The position numbers were made by a program, and so were the translations under genes. A DNA stretch of 64,000 nucleotides from Sipunculus nudus (lineage: Eukaryota > Annelida > Sipuncula > Golfingiida > Sipunculidae), in NCBI GenBank assembly GCA_026874595.1, contig CM049309.1:93398723-93462722 (forward strand), in the 5' to 3' direction. Each line of letters starts with the position of its first letter. Position 1 is the stretch's first letter. A model generated the notes under the pieces. That model was not told where the DNA came from. It searched no databases and saw only the letters and a list, made by a program, of their open reading frames with translations. Positions 44,670-55,924 of this stretch are shown piece after piece.

Positions 44670-45279
44670 ATTTTATCAGGCACCATTTTGTCAGCCTTGC
44701 TACTAGCCCAATTTAATCTGACTCAATATTATGAGGCCCTGCCATATATTGAGTCCGATAGCCATACGGTGAGATTTTCTACAATGTAAGCCTCGGACTA
44801 CACACCACCCAAATCCCTTGGTAACCAGTGTCAACAGGTGTTTAAAATCCTGTTAAAACAGTGTGTCACACTTAAAAGCTGGGCCTGTTTTAAACAAAAT
44901 GTAACAAAATTCTGGCTCTCAGTCCCTAGAGTGAGCTAGGCTCCTACTGAGGTATTCAAGTGCACCTATAAGCCTGTACTTCTCTGTCCCTAATAAACTC
45001 TCGTATATGCCTCTGGTATAAAGGTCAGTAAATGTTTAAAAATGATGATCCAAGTTTAAATTTATTTGCTATCAAAACCATGAAACATGCGTATTTGTGT
45101 TAAAATGGTGTAATCCTATGTCTTGTTGTTAGGCAGTAAACGGGCAGTAAAAGGAGATGCAGCGGATCAGTTGCATATTCCGAGGCTTAGATTGTAGAAA
45201 CTCACCGTATGGCTATCAGACCCAATATATGGCAGGTCCTAATAATATTGAGTCAGATTGAATCAGGCTACCTTGCCAG
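44670..45279. repeat. Fold-back repeat: arms about 44670-44800 and 45178-45279
   Basis: The left arm segment 'gatagccatacggtgag' returns inverted as 'ctcaccgtatggctatc' in the right arm, and similarity extends over about 105 bases outwards ('taatctgactcaatatta' and its inverse). The loop is about 380 bases. The right arm continues beyond the hAT-like insertion at about 48374-48400. Confidence 0.8.
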
Positions 45280-45454
45280 CAGAGCTGGGTTTTATCTGGA
45301 TCAGGACAATAGATAAAACTGGGTTTTATCTGGTTTAATCTAGTTTTATCCAGATTATACAGGATTAAACTGGATCAAACTAAGGATCTCCTTTTAAAAT
45401 TTAATTAAATTAACATAAATGATAATCTGGATAAATAAGTTAAGAAGGCTTATT

Positions 45455-47296
45455 AGCTCAGCTGACTATAAGTCATCTGAGCTATAGTTGTGGTCCTTTG
45501 TCCATCGTCCGTCCGTTAACAGGGCATCTTTTGAAACCGTTGGACATATGAATCCAAATTTTTGCATACAGTTCAATGTTCCCAAAATCTCATACCATGC
45601 CGAAAATTGGGTCACTTGGGCTTCACTACTTTGAAATATTAAGGAAAAACCTCTGTTTTCCATAAAAAAGCCATTGTTACACTTCAAGGCTGCCTAATTT
45701 CATAACCACATATCTTTTCTTGATCATATATAGTATTCATAATCTTCCATACATTTTCTTTGAACATATTCAAAATTAGGTTAGTATTGCTTTTTGTTTT
45801 GAGGTTATTGCTCAAATATAATGCTATTTTTTTATAATCAGGAAATATATTTACTCACTTCACATGAGAATTGCTGAAGCTGGAGACTTTTATTCAGGAA
45901 TATAACTATTTAATCAAGATTCAATTGTTTACCCAAAATTAGATCTGAATGTTGCATTTTTGTTAAGTTATCAGCATAAATAAAAATCAATGCCTTAAAT
46001 TTTGTCTGTCTTCGGCTACGGCACGTTTTTTCCCTGTAAGCACCGTTGATTTAATTTTCACAGCATATATACATAAGGATTTAATCTTTTAAAATCTGAA
46101 ATTTCAAAGGAATTGATTGAAAAGAGTAGCTTTTATTCAAGAATTCATTCACCATGTCGTGTTGTTTACATCAAGCCTACCTAGTAGTACATCCTTCACT
46201 TGTGTTACAAGGCAAAGATTGGCAACTTCTAGCTGGCTTCTCCTCTGCCCTGCACTCCCCCCCCCCCCAGATGGTGCATAAACTAAATAATAGTTCTAAT
46301 TTTCTGTATTTGATTCATTCTTATTCTAGGCTATGCTACATTTTAGATTTTGTATTGTACCTCTAGGGTTACAGTGATTAAAGTGCACATTTAATTGTGT
46401 CCACAAAGTGGTGTAATGCTATGAAAGTGTGGATGTTCATCAGATAAGTAATACCTTACTTCAGAAGAGTAAAAACTTCAACTGGTGTGAAATTGACTAT
46501 TAATTCCAGTCATAAAATATAGCTGAGATAGTAATTAGCACAATGACATTGTTTGTCCCTCATTCAACCAACAGTGTGTATACTTTATTTGAAAAGATGT
46601 TTTTATTTTATCAGATTTACTGAATCTTTTATTTTGGTGAATAAAATTGAGCATGTTCTGAAAACTCCAATGTACAAAACTTTTAAATCGTGATCAAGGA
46701 ATAATTTTGAAGATGCCATGTTGTGGCATTATTTTTTTTTTTAATTCAGTTTAAACATTTGTGATTTAAATTAAAAAATAATAAAATATATGTGTATGCA
46801 TAATATGACCCAATAGGAGCTACACTCTGGATAAATAATGATTGCAACTTAGAATTCTGATATTTTAACTTAGATTTTCATATTTTTTTATTACAAATTT
46901 ATAATACTTGTAAATAAAAAAAATGAACCTGATAAAAACTATTAATGGAAACAGTGGATATGCTAAAAAATAGGCTTTAATATAAACTTAAATGCATTAT
47001 TCCATTGAAAGTGAAAAAAAAAGTTTAAGTCCATTCTGTCCATTTGTCTGTCAATCTGTTAATTTTTCGTATGCATCACAGTATCTCAAAATTTTGACTG
47101 TTTTTCTTCTTGACAGTCTTGTCAGAGTATTAGTTTTGCAATCATATATTTAGAACTTTACTATAACCAAGTAGGAGGGCCCCTTTCCTCTTAGCTTCTC
47201 ATAAGCTTATATATATGAAAAACAGTACAATAGAATATTTTGCATTTGCAAAAATTTCAAACATCAGCTGGGCGCTGTGACCTATGGTTTCCCTTG
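45455..47296 (+). mobile_element. Helitron-like repeat family A, near full-length copy
   Basis: Head hairpin at 45455-45483, then GTCC tract, T-rich body, poly-C run (46257-46268), a conserved segment at 46275-46601 that recurs at 63684-64000, and a tail 'GCTGTGACCTATGG...CCCTTG' ending at 47296. Length 1.84 kb. Confidence 0.78.
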
Positions 47297-48373
47297 TTAA
47301 TATATTAACAATATATAAGTTATATTTCCAATTGGCAATTTCTTTCAGGTTCATGTTTCACTGTTAGCATCCACTATTAGCTAATGCTCAACACACCAGA
47401 TTGAGGAGATATCCCTTTGTCTTCTATGTTTCTTTTCTGGCTGGTAGTCAATTTCTCAATAGGATATATCATCTTTATAGCATCCTCCTCAATCAGCCAC
47501 CATATATTTACTCATAGTCACAGGCCAGGCTATTAGGTTGACTTTTGCAGCCCAATTGTCAACAACTAATTAGAGAGACTCTGTGGCAGAGGATGCCTGA
47601 ATGACTTTGATCCAATGAAGGTATCTCCTCTCAGGCTGTCATGACTGGATGGTTGTGAAATGGTAGCCCACTGTTGCTGCTTGTTTAAACATGCCTTTCC
47701 AGTGGCAAAAGAGTCAAGGAATCGCACTACTACCCCGCATTTAGAGAAACCTACTTGGGCAAGATAGCTTTTCAAGTATTTTATCATTTGCTTCTTGAAA
47801 GGTCATCTCTACAAAATTATAAACATAGTGACTGATGTCACTGTATATCTTAAGTCATTTATGCAATAAATGACTGGATTATGTACATCTCTCTCAGATG
47901 TAAGAATAGATGCTTATCTGTGAATATATATTTTATAGTACCAATAATTGTGGAGTTTAACTAAACATGTGTGAACTGCAGTTGTTTAGCTTTTTTATAA
48001 TGTAATGTACAAAAAAGGTGATTTATAATGTTTTAATAAGTCATACTCTCACTGACCTTGCTAAAGAAGAGAAATAATTTCAAGTTTCAAAATTATTATA
48101 AAAATCATGGTATGACTATCTGTGACAGGAACCATGAGTTTTATGTTTAAATATATAGTCACATAATAATTCAGACATGAACTAGACATAAATGATACTT
48201 ATAAGAACTTTATTTTCTAACAGTGGAAGCTAATATTAATATTAAATGTCTACTTCACAGACAGTATTCACCCAAACTTCGGATAAAACTGGATAAAACC
48301 TGTTTTATCTGATCCAGATTAATCTGGATTTATCCAGTAGATTAAACAACTGGGGATAAAACTGCCAACCCTG
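47297..48373. other. hAT-like element, right interior
   Basis: AT-rich sequence with no reading frame accepted as a gene. The terminal 90 bases carry the 'ggataaaact' repeats. Confidence 0.5.
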
Positions 48374-48805
48374 CTTGCCACATGGTGATTCTGGTGTCTG
48401 TACAGTCTAACCTCTTTCATTCGCCAATCTTGGAACTGGGGGAATTTTTGGCGGTAAGCAAGGGTGGCGGTTGATCGAGGGGTCCAAATGGGATGTGCAG
48501 GGTAGCCAAAATCGGGCCATGCATTTCTTAGGCTCATCTTTAACTAGTCATGTTAAAAAAATTTTATACATTTATATAACTTTATTCACATAGGTTGGCA
48601 AATGAAAGAGGTGAGACTCACATTCCTCCCTTTGACACATTAACTTAGTAGCTTTAATGTCATTATTTAAATGATTACTTATCATCAGGATTAGCAGTAA
48701 AAAATTCACCATGGTAAAATTACATTCAGATCATTTCAGAACATTTCCCATGGACAATATTATTTTAGGTTATCATTATTCTTGATTTCATTCTTTTATA
48801 TGCAG

Positions 48806-49476
48806 TTTAAGTGATTGCACATCTGTACACAAAATGTCTGGCCCAGAAGATGTCGGGGAAAGCCTTAGCAGACTGACTTTGTCATCTGATGCTAGTAAAG
48901 AAACCATGGGTGGCCAGACACCAAAAAGTGATCAAAAGAAAATCAAACGGCAAAGGTCCAAAAAGCAGGGACCACAACAGGCAGGGCCTGGACCTGTACA
49001 TTCAACAGAAGGAGCGAAACACAGCAGTCCAGAAAGGAAAGTAACACATCAAGACAATCCACAGAGAAACACAGCTGAAGTGGGACACTCACAGCAACAG
49101 AACAGCCGCGGTAGTAACAGTGATCAAGGAAAGCCACAGAGACAGAAACGAAAGCCAAGAAAAAAGTCTTCTGTGACAAATGATGTTAAACCAGAGGGAG
49201 GTGTACAGACACAAGGAGCTGCTGATGGAGCAGCAAGTAATGGAGAAACAGATGGAAAGAAAAAGAAAGGGAAGAAGAATAAAAATCCTCAGAATCAAGA
49301 TGAGGTGATTGTAATGCAGGCCATGTTAAAGAGTGCTTTGGGAATATATGAGAGTAAAACTAAAGGCAGTCCAGAGCTTGCTGGATGTCAAACCAAGTTA
49401 AGTGGCTCATCGTCACGGGAAGGGACTCCTGTCCGTGATGGTACACCAGGGAACAGAAACCGACCCTCAGCAAAAG
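48806..49476 (+). CDS. Unidentified gene, exon with N-terminal basic low-complexity protein
   Basis: An acceptor (TTTTATATGCAG) at 48805 is followed by an open exon. ATG at 48834 begins 'MSGPEDVGESLSRLTLSSD', and 214 codons run to 'NRPSAK' plus one base of a split codon at donor AAAG|GTAACA. The frame is also open from the acceptor to this ATG, so the true start could be in an earlier exon. The protein is very rich in Lys, Gln, Ser and Gly ('KKKKGKKNKN', 'RQKRKPRKKSS'), with one ordered-looking helix 'EVIVMQAMLKSALGIYESK'. It is probably a disordered nucleic-acid-binding N-terminus, but I do not recognise the family. Confidence 0.75.
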
Positions 49477-50381
49477 GTAACACCACCGACCTTTCAGGTT
49501 ATTATCCTGTATTTTACACATAAAACTAAACAAAATTAAAGACTGTCTTTTAAGTGTCAGTAATTAGCTAAATGTCAGTGCTTCATAAAACAAAATTGTA
49601 ATGAACAGAATATTCAGAATTTGTTGAAATGTCATGATTTCAAGTGGTCATATGTAAATTTGCAGAATTATCCTTAAGTATCTCTCTAAATTTGAAAAAT
49701 TCTTTGTGTTAATAAAGTAATACGTGTGTTAACAGAAAAAGAAACATTCATTGTAAAATCAGAATCATAGAAACATAAGGCTATTTTTTATCCTGTATTC
49801 AGCATTCATGTATTTAATATCCATTGTTCATGACTTTGAGCCACCACCAGCCATTTTGTAGCTGTGAATAAACTTCTCAGTAGGCATTAATAATATACTG
49901 GGCTACTTTAAATCATGATGCCAGGCACACAGAAACCTTTACTGTATCATGGATCATCAAGTAATCTGCTTTAACTGGACATGTATTCCAGTTATCCTAT
50001 AAAATCATGGTCAAAGGGTCACTTGTTCAGTGAAGCTTCATCACAAATGATTACAGCTTTTTCTTGTATGGGAGACCAGTGGTGCCATGTGCACTCATAT
50101 CTATGTATTTGTGTTGATTTCTATGCGTTATTGCTACTGAAAAAAACATGTAAGCAATATAAGTCACAAGTAATAGACATATCTAAATATTGGCTTGTGT
50201 AGAGATAGGGGACAGTGCATCACGAGGGATAAGACCTGTAGTGTGTCAGTATGTATGCTTCAGTAGAAAGGGCCTGTTTTAAAGGAGGTATGTTCAACTC
50301 CTTTGGATCCTATTTAAGCATCTCCGATGACAGACATATCGAGGTAATATAAATTTGTAATAATTATGTATAACATTACAG
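49477..50381 (+). other. Intron of the unidentified plus-strand gene
   Basis: 905 bases, GTAACA to ATTACAG, AT-rich. No repeat seen. Confidence 0.65.
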
Positions 50382-50470
50382 ACAAGGCACAACAGAGGGT
50401 GTTTGGAGAAACATTGTCACCCGAAATCAACAGGCTTCTCGAAGACAACTGCATCTACCCTTTAAAAAAG
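50382..50470 (+). CDS. Unidentified gene, next exon
   Basis: The first two bases complete an Asp codon opened by the previous exon, then 29 codons 'KAQQRVFGETLSPEINRLLE' and 'DNCIYPLKK'. Donor AAG|GTACAC, phase 0. The phase agreement and well-formed borders support a true exon. No later exon was found, so the gene probably continues beyond the window across at least 13 kb of repeats. Confidence 0.75.
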
Positions 50471-51077
50471 GTACACCTGCATTTGTGTTGTTCTTGTTGC
50501 TGCTGTCCTAGAATGTTTATTATTCATCCATATCTGGCTAGTTTAATAGAAACTATATCATATAATAATAATAATGATAATAGTTTATTCAGCCTTCAGA
50601 AGATAAGTACATGAAACATAAAATAAAATATAAGTAATTAAAACAATAAAACACCACAGATAAAATGTGCATAATATACATGAAATCAACATATTAAAAT
50701 GGTGTCAGTGGCATATTCAACACATATTTATCATAAGGGTCGTGACTGACCAATAACTACCGGATGGTGTCAGACATTCCATCACTGACTTCAAGTTTTA
50801 TTTCTTTTTTTTCACCCTTTGTGAGTACCCTTTATAAAAAATATATTTGAGAAACTTGTACAATATTTTGAACATGTTTCTTTGGATCTTGCAATGAGAT
50901 TGGTATGGTGACTCTGCTTGCCGCAAACATACATATTTAGTAAATAAACTAAATATGTATAAATGACCTGGCTCTAGAAGAATTAATAAAGATGGGGCAA
51001 GTTAAATCAAGACCATTCAATTCAACTGTTGTTTATATCCTGCTTACATTCAAAGTTTTCAGAATGGGAGAGTTTTT
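50471..51077 (+). other. Intron sequence, no feature
   Basis: AT-rich stretch with an AATAATAAT run (50562-50580). Nothing further recognised. Confidence 0.5.
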
Positions 51078-51451
51078 AGCTCAGCTGACTGAAACTGAAA
51101 GTCATCTGAGCTATAGGGATCACTTTTTGTCCGTCGTCTGTCTGTCCGGATGTTAACCAGGCACAAATCGCAACTGCTGAACCTGGAATCTTCTTACTTG
51201 ACATGCAGGGAGTTCCATGAAAAATCTCTGTGGAATCATGACATTAAGTCTCTGTTACCCATATCCTCCAAGCTATGGGGCTTGTAAATACCCCCCAGAA
51301 TAATTAAAAATTTGATACAAAAGCTCCAGTATCTTGATGAATAATGCATGTAATGCCATGAATCTTGCCTTGAATATTGACCATGACTAGTTTTATCAGT
51401 TCCCGAAAACTGGTGGCGCCATCTATATTTTTTCTAATTTTTACAATTTTT
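51078..51451 (+). mobile_element. Helitron-like repeat, variant family E (5' part)
   Basis: Head hairpin variant with 'actgaaactgaaagtcatctgagct', short GTCC tract, and a body ending in 'ggtggcgccatct'. It is interrupted by the family A copy that begins at 51452 and resumes at 54064. The minus-strand counterpart is at 8560-8947. Confidence 0.65.
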
Positions 51452-54063
51452 AGCTCAGCTGACTATAAGTCATCTCAGCTATAGTCGTGGTCCATTGTCC
51501 GTCGTCTGTCCGTCCGTCCGTCTGTAGATGTGGCACGTTTTGAAACCGTAAGACCTAGCAATCCAAAATTGGGCATAATGTTAGATGTCCCCAAGATCTC
51601 CTACCAAGCTGAAAACTGGGTCTTTGCAACTTCGTTCCTTTGAGAAATTAAGGAAAAACCTCAATTTTTTATTAAAAACCTATTTTCACACTTCAGGACT
51701 CTCTAATATCAAAACTACTCATCTGTTTTCCTTCATATTTACCATAAATATTCCCCTGTATAGTTCTATGTAAATGCCAGAAATTATGTCTGTATTATAT
51801 AATTTAAAAAAGTTATGGGCCCAAACAAAATGCATTTTGTAAAAAATCAGGAAAGATATTTGATCACTTAACACAAAACATGTTAAAGCTATGTATTTTT
51901 TATCCAGTAATATAACTTTAATTAATCAATATTAAATTGGATACCCGAAATTAGATCAAAATCTTTTAAATTTTTTTAAATATTAACAAAAATAAAAAAT
52001 TGGTACCTTAAATTTTGCCAAACTTTGACCATGGCACGTTTTTTTCCTGTAAGTACTGTGGATTTAATTTTCACAGCATGTTTTTGTTGTCATTTTGTCA
52101 GTTAACACCAAAAATTTGAAACCAGTTGATCAAAAACTGTAGATTTTATTCAAGTTTTCAAGCACCATGTAACATATTGTTTACATCAAGCTAATGTTAT
52201 GCAGTTTGCTAGAGCTCAGCTCCCCAGCTTCAGCTCTCAGTTTCTAAAATTTGGCATACAATTAGATGTCTCCAAAATCCCCTACCACGCCAAGAATTTG
52301 GTCACTAGAACGTAATACCTTTGAGATATTAATGAAAAACTTCATTTTTTCCTTTAAAAACCCATTGTTACACTTCAAGACTGCCTAATATCAAAACCAC
52401 TGATCTGACTTTAATCCTATTTAATATACATATTTTCTATACATTCTCTATGCACATGCCAGAAATGATGTCAGTATTGCGTAATTGTTTTAAGTTATGT
52501 CCCCAAACATAATGCACTTTGTAAAAAATCAAGAAATATATTTACTCCCTTAACAAGAGGATTGCTGAAGCTAGAGATTTTTTGTCAGGAATGTAACATT
52601 ATTTTATCAAGATTCAATTGAATACCCAAAATTAGTTCGGAATTTTTCAAATTTTATAAGTTATTAGTATAAATATAAAATAAGTACCTTAAATTTTGCC
52701 AAACTTTGACCATGGCACGTTTGTTTCCTGTGAGCACTGTTGATATAATTTTCATATCATGCACACATAAGGATTTCAGCTTTTTAGTTTAGAAAGCTGA
52801 AAGAAATTGGCCAAAAATTGTAGCTTTTATTAATGTTTCTATGAGACCATGTCAGACCTTAGCTCTCCCCAACCCCTCTTGAGTCACATGCATGTTGACC
52901 TTGTTGACCTTTCATCAAATTATGCACGCTTGACGCGAGGCATACACTGGGGCAGCCAGGCAGCTTATGGCCAGCCACAGTTGATCCAGGTGTCCAACCC
53001 AACTCATGTAGTAGTTTTAACTAACAATAAACAATAAATTTATAAATTTTTATTGGTTTTTAATAACAAATTAAAGAAAAATAGAAAAGGAATTTGTTAG
53101 TTGATAATAACAGAAAATTAACTTGCAGTTACTGATGATATAAGAATCTTGTATCAATTGATAGAATGTCACGTATTCCAAATAACACCATGCAGTCACC
53201 TATAGTATTTTTCAGTTCAATTTTAATGATAAAAAAATTAATCATATTATTCATTACTCATCATTAGGGATCTTATGAAGGAAATTAATGATAGACAAAG
53301 ATGCAGTTGATAATATTAATCTAGATTCCTGCTGTGTCTAGTGTGTACATTGATGTGAAATTAGTCCAAAATGAATATATTACATTTATTTTTTTTAATA
53401 TGAATAAAAGCCATAAAACCAGGTACTTATGATCATTATTTAAATGTGTGAATTTTGTATATTCTGGATTCTCAACATCATTGTTTGGTGAAAACTGAAT
53501 AAATACCAGACATGGTGCGAATACTTTGCAAATGTATTTGAATACGAATATGAATATGTACTCCATTATAAAATTTCTTGCATAAGAATGGGAATTCAAG
53601 TAAAAATGAAAGTATATGAATACCAGTGCAAATACTTTCAAAATGTATTCAGGAATGCATTCATTAATATATTCTTTGATATTATTTTAATAATCATTTC
53701 AGTTGTATTTTATTTTAAAAAATCATACGATTCTCTTATTATTTTTAATAAAAATTATATTTGGGACAATTTGTAATTATTTTTAATGAATAGTTAAACT
53801 CTTATATTATATGTTCTGCTTATAAGTTATATGGCCAAGTCAAAATCTGTGTGACAATAGCACTCCATTTGTTAATAAAATAAATGAAATAAATCCTCTT
53901 CCCTGTCTCCAAAGATACTATCAAAATCATACATAAGCTAAACACCAACAACTCATGATACAGCTTATATTTATTTCCACACAAAACAAGCATGTGCCTC
54001 ATTTCTAAATCATATTTTTTTATCATATATAACAGCTGAGTGCCGTGATCCATGGGTCCCTTG
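51452..54063 (+). mobile_element. Helitron-like repeat family A, composite two-unit copy
   Basis: Head at 51452, GTCC tract, body unit one to about 52160, a linker 'gagctcagctccccagc' (52213), diverged body unit two to about 52840, an AT-rich stretch (53040-53820), and a tail with 'GTGATCCATGGGTCCCTTG' ending at 54063. The two-unit arrangement and linker match 3100-4448 in inverse. 52140-52168 is an uninterrupted version of the site at which family D inserted near 56637. Confidence 0.72.
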
Positions 54064-54560
54064 TTTTTCTGTTTTTGAGACCTTCAAATTACAGCAATTA
54101 TTTCAGTTTCTCAGCTGTGGTTTCATCCAGTGTTCTGAAACCTGGTGTGTTTGTTGATTATGATTGCTTCTTCAGTTCCTGAAGCTGGTGGTGCCACCTG
54201 TATTTTTTTTCCATTTTTGGAAAAATTATATTGACACTATCAGATTTGCAACTATGGTTTCATCTGTGCCCTGAAACCTTGCGTGTTTAATAGGGCCCTT
54301 TATTAATATATAGTTTTGATTGACATATTGATTTTGAACTTGACTTATATATAGCACACCTCTAACGCAAAATTTCTATTGATTATGGGGTCATGAGGTC
54401 AAAGGTCAAGGTCACAGGACCTACATATTTAGAAAGATTGTGGATGCATTTTAAGCCAAACTTTTCATCCAAAACCTATACCAAAGAGGGACACGATCAT
54501 ATCTGTGCAAGTCATCAGGAATAATCTAATTTAATGCATACATATCATTTGTGATTGTAA
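54064..54560 (+). mobile_element. Continuation of family E, then a family B fragment
   Basis: 54064-54240 continues family E body with the 'ggtggtgccacc' segment. 54300-54530 carries 'ggtcaaaggtcaaggtcacagg', the inverse of the family B block at 5930-5980. Confidence 0.5.
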
Positions 54561-54576
54561 AGATTAAACAATGACA

Positions 54577-54752
54577 AAGCAAACAGAGAGATGTATTTAA
54601 AATGAAACAATCAGAAGCTCTGTGTTCTTAACAGAAGCAAACAGAGAGATGTATTTAAAATGAAACAATCAGAAGCTCTGTGTTCTTAACAGAAGCAAAC
54701 AGAGAGATGTATTTAAAACGAAACAATCAAAAGCTGTGGGTTCTAAACAGAA
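54577..54752. repeat. 58-bp tandem repeat, three units
   Basis: 'agcaaacagagagatgtat' recurs at 54577, 54635 and 54693. The first two units are almost identical and the third has several changes. Confidence 0.93.
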
Positions 54753-55552
54753 ATGGACAATACCTTTGTACTTATTCAGGACACGTAGGACGATACCATT
54801 GGGACTATAAGTATAACTAATGATTCAATCTCTAACATGTACGTTAAAGTGTAACATAATTTTTTTCCATAGTTTATTTTCTTTTATAAGTTTTTTTTTT
54901 TCAAATAATCATACACACCCACCTTTTAATGTGTGCTATAGTGATGAGGGAGAATTACCCCTAAATCTCTCCACCCCCAGAATCTCTTTCTATTTTACTG
55001 TATACTACAGCTGAATTTCATGTTAGATAGATAATATAAAAAATGCTAATGTTTATTTATAGTCCCTGCATAAATATTCGCCAATATATACACATTGGCT
55101 ACTGGTGAGTACTCAGTCTTATCGTGAACAATCCTCTTCTGAAGTATCATTAAGTAAATTAAAAACATTAAAAATATTATTCAATACTGAAAAATTACTC
55201 AAATAATCATGTGATAACTGTATTGTGATCAACAGGTCAGGACCTGTCAGATAAAATGCAAAAAAAAAAAGCTAAGACATTCAGTTATGTTTATACAGTG
55301 GAATGGGAAACTTTTGCAAGATATTAAGATAGGTTTTGTACTTTGTAATACTGGCAGTTTGTCATGGGGGTCCATGCCTGATTCACACTTTCCTTCCATG
55401 ATATTAGGAAGATTTATCATTAGAAAGTCACCAAATTTCACTTAAGTGACTTTGTTTTCAAGTAGATATTCACCCTTTTCTCTATGAAATGCCAAGAGCA
55501 TATCTTTATTTTACCTCCCCCCGGAAGAATATGGTTTGGGTGGAGTTGGTTA
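54753..55552. other. Unassigned AT-rich sequence
   Basis: No gene or repeat recognised between the 58-bp repeat and the family C element. Confidence 0.5.
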
Positions 55553-55924
55553 TAAGCCCTCAGCCCTTAGGCTAATGGGCTATTGTCATCACCCAAGCTG
55601 TTTGTCAATCCGTCCGGCGTCCGTTAACTTTTACCTTGTGAGCGGGATATCTCTAAAAGGGTTCACCCTAGGAATTTTATTTCTTCGGTGAAGAGGTATA
55701 CGGACAAAATCTCGGTCAAGTTCAAAGATGGGTGACATTGACCTATTTTTCTATGTTTTAGAGCTGATTATAGAAAAACACTTAGAAGCTAATTTCTCAG
55801 GAACCATTGGGTGGATTTTCACAAAACTTACTTTTATCATTGGGACTGATGATCTGTACCTGCTGCACAAGTTTGGTGGCCCCACCTACAATTTCTGATT
55901 TTTTATGAATTTTTATTGGTTTTT

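Larger units (their letters stand above)
45280..48373. mobile_element. hAT-like non-autonomous element with 8-bp target duplication
   Basis: The left end CAGAGCTGGGTTTTATCTGG and the right end ATAAAACTGCCAACCCTG are imperfect inverted repeats. The flanks are CTTGCCAG and CTTGCCAC, an 8-bp duplication with one mismatch. Subterminal regions are built of repeated 'ggataaaactggat' motifs. No transposase is present. A family A Helitron-like copy sits inside (45455-47296). Confidence 0.75.

Noticed and set aside
46275-46601. Segmental duplication of 46275-46601 at 63684-64000
   Set aside because: Both are the same part of dispersed family A elements, so no separate duplication is needed.
42263-48805. 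Shared bidirectional promoter between REXO1 and the plus-strand gene
   Set aside because: The first exon of the plus-strand gene was not located and at least 6 kb with several insertions separates the known exons.
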